Shown here: positions 51,705 through 60,741 of the stretch, in pieces | How positions within the stretch are numbered: the first letter of the stretch is position 1 | Layout: each line of letters begins with the position of its first letter | Origin: Firmicutes bacterium UBA4845 | Lineage (GTDB): Bacteria; Bacillota; Clostridia; Tissierellales; Sedimentibacteraceae | Length of the DNA stretch: 64,000 bases | NCBI GenBank assembly: GCA_002399975.1 | Contig: DHER01000134.1 | Location: forward strand, 26,005-90,004 | Direction of reading: 5' to 3' | The notes under the pieces: model-generated | The model's database searches: none | Seen by the model: the letters and a program-made list of their open reading frames with translations, nothing else | Told to the model about the DNA's origin: nothing | Position numbers and translations under genes: made by a program

Positions 51705-53915
51705 TTGAAAGAGAGAGTTATATCCAATTTATTAGTACTATTTTTAGTTATGTCAATGTTTGTACCTTGTTTTGCAGAAGCGGCGACAAAAATTTCTAAT
51801 GCGGTATACCTTGGAGTTGTAGATTATGGTGCTGTTCAGTCAGATAATAAAGATAATTTCGAATATCGTTTCAGCGTTGATGGGAATGAAGTTATTTACA
51901 AGGTATCTAATACTGCTGATTACGTTATCAACAATGTTCTGGCAGAGGGATATGTTTTCGATCTTGTTGTTAAAGATAATACAGTTATAGATATTTCTAT
52001 ACCTGAACCTTCGGTAATAGGAACTGTACAAGCAGCCACATCAAGTGCTATAAAAGTGGACGGAAAGGATATAAACATTACTAAAAATACAAAGATTTTT
52101 GAAATTTCTCCGGAAGCTGGAAGTGCAGATGTTAAAACTGCATCTTTAGAAGTAGGAAAATCTGTAAAAGTATATGGTGACCCGGCTGACGTTATATACC
52201 TAACCTTTGTGGTAGAACCGTACAAGCCTCCGGTCGAAGGAACTGCCGGCCAACGTACACTGAAAAATTTCCTGGCTACTGCCATGGAACCTGTGGGAAC
52301 AGCCCTATATATATATGGAGGGGCTTGGGATTGGCAGGATGTAGGCTCAAGCAATCAGGCAACAACTATAGGACTGTCTCAAACATGGTTGGATTTTTTT
52401 CAATTACAGGATGATACCTATACATATAGAAACGACAGTAATTATGCTGAAAGTTATTATCCTCACGGAGCGTATAACGAATATTACTATGCAGGTATAG
52501 ACTGCTCAGGATACGTAGGTTGGGCTTTATACAACATAATGAATACTCAGAGTGGAGGAGAAGGATATGTAAGAAGCGCCAACATTATGGCTAAAACATT
52601 AGATCAAACATATAATTACGGAACCTGGACACGGGATTTTGATAATTTTAGTTTTAAACCTGGAGATATATTCAGCTTAGGCGGACATGTATGGATCTGC
52701 TTAGGAGTATGCGAAGACGGCAGCTTGGTAATTATGCACTCCACACCCTCTGACAGTATTACCGAAAATCCTGGAGGCGGCGTACAGATAAGCGGTGTAG
52801 GTGAAAGTGAAGATTGCCAGGCTTATAAACTGGCTCAAGAGTACATGGATCGTTACTATCCTGCATGGAGTGAAAAATATTCAGCAATTTGTAAGAATTA
52901 TGAAGAATACACCTCTATTGAAAATTCTAATTCCGGCAAGTTTTCCTGGAATCTTGATGATACAGGTTTATTGGATCCGGATGAATATGCCCATATGTCA
53001 GCGGATGAAATACTTAAAGATTTGTTTGGCGAAAGTTCCAACAGTGGCAGACGACCATCCGGACGTAGAACCAAGACATATTATGATATTACAGTTCAGA
53101 ATACAGATAACGGATCCGTCACTTCCGACCGTCAACAAGCTGTACTGGGAAGTACCGTAGAGCTTACAGTTAATGCCCATGACGGCTACGAATTGGACAA
53201 TCTAGAAGTAAAAGATTTAAGAGGTAATTTAATTGAGACTTCTGAATTAAAAAACGGAAAATGTACTCTTACTATGCCGAGCTCCAATGTGACAGTAACA
53301 GCTAAATTTGAAAAGTTGAATGAAACAGACGAAGTAGCAGGTGAAATTGAGGAAAACCACGATATTCCTTTTGATGATGTAGATGAAAATGATTGGTTTT
53401 ATAATGCTGTGAACTATGCCTATGGTGCAGATATTATCACAGGTGTTTCTGAAAGGAGCTTTAACCCTGATGGAACCCTCACACGCAGCATGGCTGTTCA
53501 AATCCTTTATAATCTTGAAGGTAAGCAGTTATTATCCGATGCTGATGTGGATTATTCCATTAAGGACGTAAGTAAAGACCAGTGGTTTGCCGATGCCATG
53601 TACTGGGCGCGAAAGGAAGGTCTGATTGCAGGATACGGGAATGGTATGATGGGCCCCAATGATCCTGTTACTCGAGAGCAGCTTGTTGTACTTTTATATA
53701 ACTATGCAGGTTTTAAAGGATATGATTTGACAAAATCCGGGAATTTGTCTGTTTACATTGACAGCAGTCAAATTTCAGATTGGGCTAAGGATGCAGTTGC
53801 GTGGGCAATTGGTAGTAACATAATGAATGGCCGCCCTGGAGGAGTTATAGCTCCCCTTGATTCAATAAGTCGCGCAGAAATGACACAGATAATCTGGAAT
53901 TTCAGCAAAATATAG
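51705..53915 (+). CDS. Secreted NlpC/P60-like protein with InlB-type repeat and SLH domains
   Basis: This 736-residue exported protein starts at TTG 51705 (after AAGGAGG) with a signal peptide ending near CFAEAA (residue 26). An N-terminal beta-rich region (about 30-165) of unknown type leads to a peptidase-like domain: AGIDCSGYVGWAL (catalytic Cys at about 268), GGHVWICLGV (His) and IMHSTPSD. A divergent InlB B-repeat follows (YDITVQNTDNGSVTSDRQQA, ending TVTAKFE). Three SLH domains (about 550-736; DWFYNAVNYAYG, DQWFADAMYWARKEG, DWAKDAVAWAIG) should bind cell-wall polymers. It is likely a surface peptidoglycan hydrolase. Confidence 0.88.
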   Translation: MKERVISNLLVLFLVMSMFVPCFAEAATKISNAVYLGVVDYGAVQSDNKDNFEYRFSVDGNEVIYKVSNTADYVINNVLAEGYVFDLVVKDNTVIDISIPEPSVIGTVQAATSSAIKVDGKDINITKNTKIFEISPEAGSADVKTASLEVGKSVKVYGDPADVIYLTFVVEPYKPPVEGTAGQRTLKNFLATAMEPVGTALYIYGGAWDWQDVGSSNQATTIGLSQTWLDFFQLQDDTYTYRNDSNYAESYYPHGAYNEYYYAGIDCSGYVGWALYNIMNTQSGGEGYVRSANIMAKTLDQTYNYGTWTRDFDNFSFKPGDIFSLGGHVWICLGVCEDGSLVIMHSTPSDSITENPGGGVQISGVGESEDCQAYKLAQEYMDRYYPAWSEKYSAICKNYEEYTSIENSNSGKFSWNLDDTGLLDPDEYAHMSADEILKDLFGESSNSGRRPSGRRTKTYYDITVQNTDNGSVTSDRQQAVLGSTVELTVNAHDGYELDNLEVKDLRGNLIETSELKNGKCTLTMPSSNVTVTAKFEKLNETDEVAGEIEENHDIPFDDVDENDWFYNAVNYAYGADIITGVSERSFNPDGTLTRSMAVQILYNLEGKQLLSDADVDYSIKDVSKDQWFADAMYWARKEGLIAGYGNGMMGPNDPVTREQLVVLLYNYAGFKGYDLTKSGNLSVYIDSSQISDWAKDAVAWAIGSNIMNGRPGGVIAPLDSISRAEMTQIIWNFSKI

Positions 53916-53964
53916 TACTATGATTTAGAAGTTGATTGAGTTTTCATTGCATATTAATTAGCAG

Positions 53965-53988
53965 TTAGTTCCCTGCAAAGGGAGCTAA
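53965..53988 (+). terminator. Hairpin after the SLH protein gene
   Basis: TTAGTTCCCT-GCAA-AGGGAGCTAA forms a 10-bp stem with one mismatch. It is followed by AAAATATG, not a T-run, so its strength as a terminator is doubtful. The rest of the 53916-54168 gap holds no gene. Confidence 0.4.
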
Positions 53989-54168
53989 AAATATGACTAC
54001 TTATGGGTATTTATTTACCTTCGAGTTACTCACAGTATCAATTACTGCCTTGTTTAAGACAAGCTTAATTAAGATAATCTTATACATAAAAAGGACAAAA
54101 ATTTTCTTTAATGTTGATTTGTAGCTGCATTATATGTCTTTTTAGGTGAATGGAGGTTCTTACACACC

Positions 54169-54196
54169 TTGACAAAAATTTAATTTATGCTATAAT
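54169..54196 (+). promoter_or_regulatory. Consensus sigma-A promoter of the flavoprotein gene
   Basis: TTGACA and TATAAT, both perfect, are separated by 16 bases. The start point should lie near 54203, about 33 bases before the ATG. This predicts strong expression. Confidence 0.85.
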
Positions 54197-54235
54197 GCAG
54201 CAAATTGACTATAATAAAGTAGGGGAGGTAAAAAA

Positions 54236-55996
54236 ATGAAAGCAAAAAAATTATTGTCAATCGTACTGGCATTCATGCTTGTGCTTCCACTGGCCGCATG
54301 CCGACAAAATCAAGAAACACCTTCTGATGAAGGCAATGAATCCAACGATAAGCTTGTAAGCAACGTTTTTCAGGGAGAAAGCACAGGAAAATTCGGTCCT
54401 TTTAAAGTTGAAGTTACTTTAGAAAATTCCGAAATTAAGGATATAGATGTTGTTGAAAGCTCAGAATCCGGGTTTACAGAACCGGTTATTGCTGAATTAA
54501 CCAAGCAGATGATTGACACAAATTCAACAGATGCAGATTCAATTTCAGGTGCAACCCTGACAAGTTTTGCCTTCATAAACAGTGTCAAGGATGCCGTGGA
54601 AAAATCCGGTGCGTCCTTAGCTGCCAAGGAGGCGCCTGCCGAAACAGAAAAACCGGAAGACACAGACACTGAAATAGTTATCATAGGATCTGGAGGCGCA
54701 GGTTTGACATCTGCCATAGAAGCTACAAATTCAGGTGCTAAGGTAATAGTTGTAGAAAAAAATGGTTTTATGGGCGGAAATACCAACTATGCCACTGGAG
54801 GTATGAACGCAGCGGGAACAAAATATCAGGAAGCAAAAGGCATAAATGACACTCCTGAACTATTCTATGAAGACACCATGAAAGGTGGACATAACCTGAA
54901 CAATCCCGATCTGCTCAGGACTTTAACCGAAAACTCCGCTGAAACTCTTTACTGGCTGGAAAGCCTAGGTGCAGATCTGTCAGAAGTTGGAATATCCGGC
55001 GGCCAAAGCGTAAACAGGTTACATAAGGCACCGGAAGGCATGCCTGTAGGAACACACCTGATGAATGTATTCGGAAAACAAGTTAAAGAATTAGGCATAG
55101 ATGTAAGATTAAACACTAAGGCAGTGGAAATACTTTCGGAAGGAAATAAAGTTACGGGTATCCAGGTTGAGACCAAAAATGGCGACAGCTACAATATAAA
55201 TGCAAAAGCTGTAATTCTTGCTTCAGGAGGATTCGGAGCCAACCCGGAAATGGTTGTAAAATACAAACCTGAGCTTGAGGGATTCGGAACCACAAACCAG
55301 CCGGGAGCAACAGGAGATTCATTTCCAATGATTGAAAAACTGGATATTTCTCTGACAGATATGGAACAGATTCAAACTCACCCCACTGTTGTACCGAAAA
55401 TAAATGAAATGATTACGGAAGGTATAAGAGGCGACGGAGCAATTTTAGTTAATCATGCTGGCGAAAGATTTATAAATGAGCTTGAAACCAGAGACGTGGT
55501 GTCTGAAGCCATATTGTCACAGGAAAATTCGACGGCATTCCTTGTTCTTGACAAGCAGGTCTATGACAAAGCATCCACATATGCAAAGTATAAAGATCAG
55601 GGACTTTTAAAAGAAGCAGATACGCTGACTGAGCTGGCTGAACTCATGAAAGTAGACCCGGATAAGCTTGAAAAAACCGTCAACTCATACAACGAGCATG
55701 TAAAAGCAAAATCCGACACAGACTTCGGAAGAACTTCTTTAGATTTGGAGCTTAACACAGCGCCCTACTATGCGGTTGAGATTTCTCCGGCCATCCATCA
55801 TACTATGGGTGGAGTTACAATAAACACAAAGGCCCATGTTCTCAACAATTCAGGTGAGCCGGTAGAAGGATTGTTTGCAGCGGGAGAGGTTACCGGAGGC
55901 GTTCATGGAGGAAACAGAATCGGAGGGAACGCAGTGGCAGATATAACTATATTCGGAAGAACTGCCGGAGCAAATGCCGCAGCGTCTGTAAAATAG
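54236..55996 (+). CDS. Lipoprotein flavin reductase (FMN-binding plus fumarate reductase-like FAD domain)
   Basis: This 586-residue protein begins with a lipoprotein signal (LVLPLAAC, Cys22). An FMN-binding domain (about residues 45-125) contains DSISGATLTS, the site where ApbE attaches FMN to Thr. The FAD domain starts with EIVIIGSGGAGLTSAIEA (about 145-162) and shows GGFGANPEMV, the active-site-like THPTVVPKINEMITEGIRGD, and HTMGGVTIN. It resembles extracytoplasmic fumarate/urocanate reductases that use a small organic acceptor; the acceptor is unknown. No cytochrome domain is present. AGGGGAGG precedes the ATG. Confidence 0.9.
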   Translation: MKAKKLLSIVLAFMLVLPLAACRQNQETPSDEGNESNDKLVSNVFQGESTGKFGPFKVEVTLENSEIKDIDVVESSESGFTEPVIAELTKQMIDTNSTDADSISGATLTSFAFINSVKDAVEKSGASLAAKEAPAETEKPEDTDTEIVIIGSGGAGLTSAIEATNSGAKVIVVEKNGFMGGNTNYATGGMNAAGTKYQEAKGINDTPELFYEDTMKGGHNLNNPDLLRTLTENSAETLYWLESLGADLSEVGISGGQSVNRLHKAPEGMPVGTHLMNVFGKQVKELGIDVRLNTKAVEILSEGNKVTGIQVETKNGDSYNINAKAVILASGGFGANPEMVVKYKPELEGFGTTNQPGATGDSFPMIEKLDISLTDMEQIQTHPTVVPKINEMITEGIRGDGAILVNHAGERFINELETRDVVSEAILSQENSTAFLVLDKQVYDKASTYAKYKDQGLLKEADTLTELAELMKVDPDKLEKTVNSYNEHVKAKSDTDFGRTSLDLELNTAPYYAVEISPAIHHTMGGVTINTKAHVLNNSGEPVEGLFAAGEVTGGVHGGNRIGGNAVADITIFGRTAGANAAASVK

Positions 55997-56016
55997 CAGA
56001 GACCGAAGCATTTTAA

Positions 56017-56042
56017 AAGCACCGATGTCAATTTCGGTGCTT
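56017..56042 (+). terminator. Terminator of the flavoprotein gene
   Basis: AAGCACCGA pairs with TCGGTGCTT across eight bases, followed by TTTG, about 20 bases past the stop. Confidence 0.85.
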
Positions 56043-56099
56043 TTTGAATATATGCAGATAATTGAAAGCTGCTATATCGTCTGTCGGTTCTAAAAAATT

Positions 56100-56717
56100 C
56101 TAGAATTCTTTCCTTCTGTATATTGAAATTGAAATTAAAACCGAAACTGCTAATACAGCCACGGAGATTATCGGCAGCCAATGAAAAAATGCAATAAGTT
56201 CTGATTCTTCAACGCCATGAAGCTTAAAACCAAGCTTTGAAGCAAATATTAAGGCTGCAATAGGGATAAACAGTATCAACATCATAAAAGTACGTCCTTT
56301 TTCCACTCCATATTTGAAAAATATAGGAAACAGTACAGCTATCAGTATCATCCCAGCTGACAAAACCACCAGGCTTATAAGGATATTTTCCTTAAACATA
56401 CTTCTGTCGTATAATAAGCCTAAAAACAAAGTTATAATAAATGACGAGAACAGGAAAATCAATCCCACAACGTACTTGCTCAGCACCAGTTCATTTCTTG
56501 ACACAGGCATTGTAAGAGCATATATATCCCACTTGTCTTTTTCGTCATAACCCATTGCCGTTATAGGAATCATAACCGCAAACATTATTATCATTCCGCT
56601 TAACATCCCAAAGTTATCTGATGAATAAAATAAAATGCAATAAAATATTATATATATAATATATATTTTCAACTGCTTCTTTAAGTTTAAGAGATCCTTT
56701 AATATAAGACCTGTCAT
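56100..56717 (-). CDS. ABC-2 type transporter permease
   Basis: The 205-residue membrane protein has six predicted helices and begins MTGLILKDLLNLKKQ, typical of ABC-2 permeases that pair with YtrB-like ATPases. YDEKDKWDIYALTMPVSRNE is the characteristic coupling loop. The substrate is unknown; relatives act in peptide-antibiotic or cell-envelope stress responses. Its start overlaps the ATPase stop (ATGA). It is the last gene of a three-gene GntR-ABC operon. Confidence 0.9.
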   Translation of the reverse strand: MTGLILKDLLNLKKQLKIYIIYIIFYCILFYSSDNFGMLSGMIIMFAVMIPITAMGYDEKDKWDIYALTMPVSRNELVLSKYVVGLIFLFSSFIITLFLGLLYDRSMFKENILISLVVLSAGMILIAVLFPIFFKYGVEKGRTFMMLILFIPIAALIFASKLGFKLHGVEESELIAFFHWLPIISVAVLAVSVLISISIYRRKEF

Positions 56718-57562
56718 TGTATCCGCTCCTTTATATAAAATACCATTATGTCTTCTATATCAGCCTTGTCAACCACATAATCTCCTCTGATTTTATTTTT
56801 TAATATCAGGGCTTCCGTTCCGAATTTATTTTTTCTCATACCTTTGACAATTTCAGGGTCAATATTTTTGAACTCATCCTCGGAGCATTTCAGTATTCCG
56901 TAATTATCCAGCAAGCCGTCCTTGGCCTCAGAAAAGATTATTTTACCCTTGTGGATAAATGTAATATAATCGCAGACTTTTTCCAAATCGCTTATTATAT
57001 GGGATGAAATAAAGACAGAATGGGATTCATCCTGTATAAATTCCATAAATATATCTAAAATTTCCTCTCTAACTATAGGGTCCAGCCCGCTTGTAGCTTC
57101 ATCCAGTATTAATAGTTCGGGATCGTGGGACAGTGCCGCTGCAATAGACAGTTTCATTTTTGTTCCCCTGGAATATTCTTTTATGATTTTACTTCGGGAA
57201 ATCGAAAATTTATCCAACAGTTCATAAAAACATCCTTCGTCCCATGTTCTGTATATTCTTTTCATTATTCTGTTAATTTCCACAGCGTTTAAGCTTTCAG
57301 GAAGATATGATTCATCCATTACAACGCCTATATTTTCCTTGACGTCCTTCAGGCCGGATTTATTATCCTTGCCTAAAATTGTGATTTTCCCCCCGTCCCT
57401 ACCTATTAAATCTATAATAAGCTTTATTGTTGTGCTCTTCCCTGCACCGTTCTCACCAACAAAACCCATTATTGTTCCTCTGGGCAGGCATATATTTACA
57501 TGATCTAATTTGAAATTCTTGTATTCCTTTGTCACATTCTCTAATTTTAATGCGTATTCCAT
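56714..57562 (-). CDS. ABC transporter ATP-binding protein
   Basis: This 282-residue ATPase has Walker A GENGAGKS (about residues 34-41), the Q loop region, signature EYSRGTKMKLSIAAAL (a degenerate LSGGQ with SRGTK), Walker B LLILDEATSGLDP and the H-loop ISSHII. I start it at ATG 57562, with AAGGAG inside the end of the GntR gene. An upstream in-frame TTG is disfavoured because it would overlap that gene. It powers the permease encoded next. Confidence 0.94.
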   Translation of the reverse strand: MEYALKLENVTKEYKNFKLDHVNICLPRGTIMGFVGENGAGKSTTIKLIIDLIGRDGGKITILGKDNKSGLKDVKENIGVVMDESYLPESLNAVEINRIMKRIYRTWDEGCFYELLDKFSISRSKIIKEYSRGTKMKLSIAAALSHDPELLILDEATSGLDPIVREEILDIFMEFIQDESHSVFISSHIISDLEKVCDYITFIHKGKIIFSEAKDGLLDNYGILKCSEDEFKNIDPEIVKGMRKNKFGTEALILKNKIRGDYVVDKADIEDIMVFYIKERIQ

Positions 57563-57563
57563 G

Positions 57564-57938
57564 TCATTCTCCTTCAAATATGAGTGTCATCATTTCAATC
57601 AACTGGCTCAGCTCTATTCCACTGCTGGCCGCCAAACCTGCAATTGCCTGCATATGAGCTTCTATCTCCTTAAGCTGCTGTTCCTTTATTAATTCTACGT
57701 TCTTGCTTGCAACAAAGCTTCCTTTTCCGGTAACGGAAATAATAAAGCCTTCTCTTTCAAGCTCATCATATGCTCTTTTTGTGGTAATTACGCTGATTCT
57801 CAGTTCCTTTGCCAAAAGCCTCATGGAAGGCAGTGTATCCCCTTCATTTAGCTCTCCGGAAATAACCAGTGCCTTTATCTGCGAAACAATCTGCTCATAA
57901 ATAGGCTGACCGCTCGAGTTGCTTATAAGTATATTCAT
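57564..57938 (-). CDS. GntR family regulator, YtrA type
   Basis: The 124-residue repressor has an N-terminal winged helix (QPIYEQIVSQIKALVISGEL, then LPSMRLLAKELRISVITTKR) and a short C-terminal helical tail for dimerisation, as in the YtrA subfamily, which lacks a large ligand domain. I start it at ATG 57938 after GGTGG. It is the first gene of its operon with the ABC transporter, and a perfect inverted repeat covers the promoter, so autoregulation is likely. Confidence 0.92.
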   Translation of the reverse strand: MNILISNSSGQPIYEQIVSQIKALVISGELNEGDTLPSMRLLAKELRISVITTKRAYDELEREGFIISVTGKGSFVASKNVELIKEQQLKEIEAHMQAIAGLAASSGIELSQLIEMMTLIFEGE

Positions 57939-57953
57939 CTTCACCACCATGGT

Positions 57954-57997
57954 AATATTGTATATGCTCATTATATACAATATTGCATATTTGTCAA
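57954..57997 (-). promoter_or_regulatory. Promoter and operator of the GntR-ABC operon
   Basis: On the minus strand TTGACA and TATAAT are 16 bases apart. A perfect 12-bp inverted repeat, AATATTGTATAT-N7-ATATACAATATT (57954-57984), overlaps the -10 element and part of the spacer, as expected for repression by the YtrA-type regulator. Confidence 0.8.
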
Positions 57998-58001
57998 TAA
58001 A

Positions 58002-58040
58002 AAAATCGGGGTCAACTCTAAAAAAGATGTCCCCGGTTTT
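58002..58040 (-). terminator. Terminator of coaX
   Basis: AAAATCGGGG pairs with CCCCGGTTTT (one T-G pair) across a 19-base loop. On the minus strand it is followed by TTTTTT. Confidence 0.75.
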
Positions 58041-58064
58041 TCCGAATTTGGAATTTTTATTATT

Positions 58065-58832
58065 TTATTTTTGATTTTTGTCATGAAGTATTTTTAATCC
58101 CTTAAATAAAAGCTGAGGATCATAATGGTCAATCATAGAAGTTTCATTATACACTATCCTTCCCAAACCACCGGTTGCCAACACTTTCATTTCGATTCCC
58201 ATTTCCTCTTTTATTTTTTTGACAATATACTCAGCTTGTCCAATATACCCATAAACCAATCCTGCCTGAATGCTAGCTATCGTATTTCGTGCAAGAATAG
58301 AATCCGGTTTCTTAATTTCGACGCTTGGAAGCTTCGCCGTCCTTTGCCACAAAGCATCAGCAGTAATCTGAAGCCCGGGTGCAGTTACCCCATATTTGAA
58401 TTCACCGTTTTCACTTAATATGTCATATGTGGTTGCAGTACCAAAATCAATTACAATTAAAGGGCCGCCAAACATATCATATGCAGCCACAAGGCCTACA
58501 ATTCTATCTGCACCAACCTCACGCGGATTATCATTTGATATTGTTATTCCTGTTTTAATTCCCGGGCCTACAATTATAGGTTCAATGTCAAAATATTTTT
58601 TTAATGCATTTTCAAATGAATGCATTACATTTGGAACAACTGATGAAACTATTGCACTCTTAATTTTATTTTTTTCGATGTTGCTGTACTTCAACGAGTT
58701 CAAAATAAAAATTCCATATTCATCTGAAGTTTTATCCTTGCGTGTAACCATTCTCCAATTTCCGATAATGTCATCGCCGTCGAAAACTCCTAAAACTATG
58801 TTGGAATTCCCTATATCAACAGCTAAAATCAT
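58065..58832 (-). CDS. coaX: Type III pantothenate kinase
   Basis: The 255-residue enzyme phosphorylates pantothenate, the first step to coenzyme A. ASKHA-fold motifs are MILAVDIGNSNIVLGVF (residues 1-17), NPREVGADRIVGLVAAY (substrate and catalytic Asp), VIDFGTATTYDIL and VLATGGLGRIV. The length is standard. It is eight bases downstream of an ECF substrate-binding protein, which suggests pantothenate uptake and capture in one operon. Confidence 0.96.
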   Translation of the reverse strand: MILAVDIGNSNIVLGVFDGDDIIGNWRMVTRKDKTSDEYGIFILNSLKYSNIEKNKIKSAIVSSVVPNVMHSFENALKKYFDIEPIIVGPGIKTGITISNDNPREVGADRIVGLVAAYDMFGGPLIVIDFGTATTYDILSENGEFKYGVTAPGLQITADALWQRTAKLPSVEIKKPDSILARNTIASIQAGLVYGYIGQAEYIVKKIKEEMGIEMKVLATGGLGRIVYNETSMIDHYDPQLLFKGLKILHDKNQK

Positions 58833-58840
58833 AAATCCTC

Positions 58841-59422
58841 CTATTTGTTAATTCTGTCATACACATTAACGACTGCAGCAGTTCCGACTCCTGCTACTGA
58901 ACTCTCTATTAATGCGCTTGTTGTAATTAAAAATATGGCAAACGCCGCAAAGGTAGTCCCTATTCCTAATTCCACACTCATTTTTATTATATTCTCCCTG
59001 TAAACCAAGTATAGCATAAAAATAACAAGGAGTGTATTGGTAAGCGCTCCCGACACTCCCGCAATCAATAGGGATGCTGTTTTGAACTTAGTTAATTTAA
59101 TACATAATTTAAAAACATAATAGGGAACTACTCCGATAAAGATCCTTGGTAAAATTGCGACCAAAGGATTTAAGAAAAGATAGTCTAATGGAGATGCCGG
59201 AGCTAATAAAGACTTTAGCAACGTTGCCAGCCCTGAAAAAAATCCCATGGCTGCTCCTGATTTCGGCCCGTATATAATACCTGTGATTATTGTAGGCAAG
59301 AATATAAAAAGGGCCATTGACGCAGAGGCTGTCGGAACTGTCGTCAAAGAAACAAAGATAATTGTTAGTGCAAGCATAATCGCTAAAAAAGTGAGTTTGC
59401 TTGTTTTAGTATTTCTATTCAT
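58841..59422 (-). CDS. ECF transporter S component, probably for pantothenate
   Basis: This is a 193-residue membrane protein with about six helices. It has the S-component pattern near the N-terminus (KLTFLAIMLALTIIF), then SASMALFIFLPTIITGIIYG and GAAMGFFSGLATLLKSLL. It should bind a vitamin and share a common ECF energising module encoded elsewhere. Adjacency to coaX points to pantothenate (PanT-like); this is context inference only. I start it at ATG 59422 after CAGGAGG. Confidence 0.85.
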   Translation of the reverse strand: MNRNTKTSKLTFLAIMLALTIIFVSLTTVPTASASMALFIFLPTIITGIIYGPKSGAAMGFFSGLATLLKSLLAPASPLDYLFLNPLVAILPRIFIGVVPYYVFKLCIKLTKFKTASLLIAGVSGALTNTLLVIFMLYLVYRENIIKMSVELGIGTTFAAFAIFLITTSALIESSVAGVGTAAVVNVYDRINK

Positions 59423-59512
59423 AATATCCTCCTGTTCTCGTTCTGCATTGCAGATACAAGACAAATTCGATGATATTATACCACATTTTTTTTAGAATGC
59501 AAATAAATTTTA

Positions 59513-60040
59513 CTATTTTCTCAGTTCGCCAATTGACTTTGTTGTAACCTGGCTTCTGTCCAAACCCAAAAGTTCGATAGCTCTTTCCAAATCCTTTTCT
59601 GAAGACATTTCTATCTCAAGATATGGCTTCGAGTATGTATTTTTATCCCATGTATCAATTTCAAATATAATATTTTCGTAAGTATACGACCTTCTGTGTT
59701 TGTACCCAGGCTTCTTTTTTTTATATCCCAAAACTTCCAATATCTTTGCCATGTTCTTCCAATCTGATATTTCAGTTTCTATTTCTTCATTAATTCTTAA
59801 AATGCTTCTTTTTAGGCTTTTTTTAAAAGTCAGTATATTTTTTGTTTCACCATTCAAAAGATTCTCTATTACTCTTATTCTCAAATATCCGTTATATTTC
59901 TTTTTAAGAAAGCCGTAATCTGTATCGAACCTGTAATTTACCTGATTTTCATCTTTTATAAGCTTTGCTCCAATATTGATAAGCTTTTTTTCTATTTCAT
60001 CCTTATCAATATTAAGGACCTTGACTTCCTTTTCTTTCAT
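59513..60040 (-). CDS. CYTH-domain protein (class IV adenylate cyclase-like)
   Basis: The 175-residue protein has the CYTH signature near the start (KEKEVKVLNIDKDEIEKKL, a variant of ExExK), then basic residues in YRFDTDYGFLKKKYNGYLRIR and HRRSYTYENIIFEIDTWD with acidic metal ligands toward the end (PYLEIEMSSEKD). CYTH proteins hydrolyse triphosphates such as thiamine triphosphate or make cAMP; which applies cannot be told. I start it at ATG 60040 after GGAGG. A solo gene. Confidence 0.88.
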   Translation of the reverse strand: MKEKEVKVLNIDKDEIEKKLINIGAKLIKDENQVNYRFDTDYGFLKKKYNGYLRIRVIENLLNGETKNILTFKKSLKRSILRINEEIETEISDWKNMAKILEVLGYKKKKPGYKHRRSYTYENIIFEIDTWDKNTYSKPYLEIEMSSEKDLERAIELLGLDRSQVTTKSIGELRK

Positions 60041-60193
60041 TTTATCCTCCAAAATTGCATTTTGATAATTATAACATATATAAACATATATCTATATATA
60101 AAAATATTTGATAAATTTATCAATAATATGTTTTTAAATCTCATATTGTGGGTATACATTAATTATTAAGTTATAAAGCTATAGGAGGATAAC

Positions 60194-60577
60194 ATGTGTA
60201 AAATAAAATTTTTTATCTGCAGAACTTGTGGAAATTTAGTAAGCCTTATAAACGAAGGAGGCGGCACATTGGTATGTTGTGGAAATGAAATGGAAGAACT
60301 TGTTCCCAACACAGTAGACGCAGCAACTGAAAAACACGTTCCTGTAATAGAGGTTGAAGGAAATAAAGTTACGGTAAAAGTGGGAAGCGTAGCTCATCCA
60401 ATGAAAGAGAACCATTATATTCAATGGATTTATCTTGAAACAAATGAAGGCGTTCAAAGAAAGTGCCTGAAACCCGGCGACGAGCCAAAAGCTGTTTTTG
60501 CATTGAACGACGGAGACAAAGTAGTTTCTGCTTATGAATACTGTAATCTTCATGGATTATGGAAAAAAGAAGCATAG
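60194..60577 (+). CDS. dfx: Desulfoferrodoxin (superoxide reductase)
   Basis: This 127-residue two-domain protein reduces superoxide without making oxygen, a defence typical of anaerobes. The N-terminal desulforedoxin domain has CRTCGN and VCCGNEM (four Cys for the Fe(SCys)4 centre). The C-terminal catalytic domain supplies His residues in EKHVPVIE, GSVAHPMKENHYIQWI, and the Cys and His in EYCNLHGLW. This is the class I, 2Fe form. ATAGGAGG precedes ATG 60194. Confidence 0.96.
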   Translation: MCKIKFFICRTCGNLVSLINEGGGTLVCCGNEMEELVPNTVDAATEKHVPVIEVEGNKVTVKVGSVAHPMKENHYIQWIYLETNEGVQRKCLKPGDEPKAVFALNDGDKVVSAYEYCNLHGLWKKEA

Positions 60578-60616
60578 CAGTATACTTTTTATTGCCATGG
60601 TAATGTATGTCATTAT

Positions 60617-60653
60617 AAAAGGATTTGAATCACACAGAAATTCAAATCCTTTT
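60617..60653 (+). terminator. Terminator of the desulfoferrodoxin gene
   Basis: AAAAGGATTTGAAT pairs perfectly with ATTCAAATCCTTTT across nine bases and ends in T-rich sequence. Confidence 0.85.
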
Positions 60654-60741
60654 TAAACTTTTCGAAAAAATCAGGCTGTCCTAATCGTTCAATTGGTTAA
60701 TTGCTTACTTATAGACGCATGAACTTCCTACTATAAACAAC

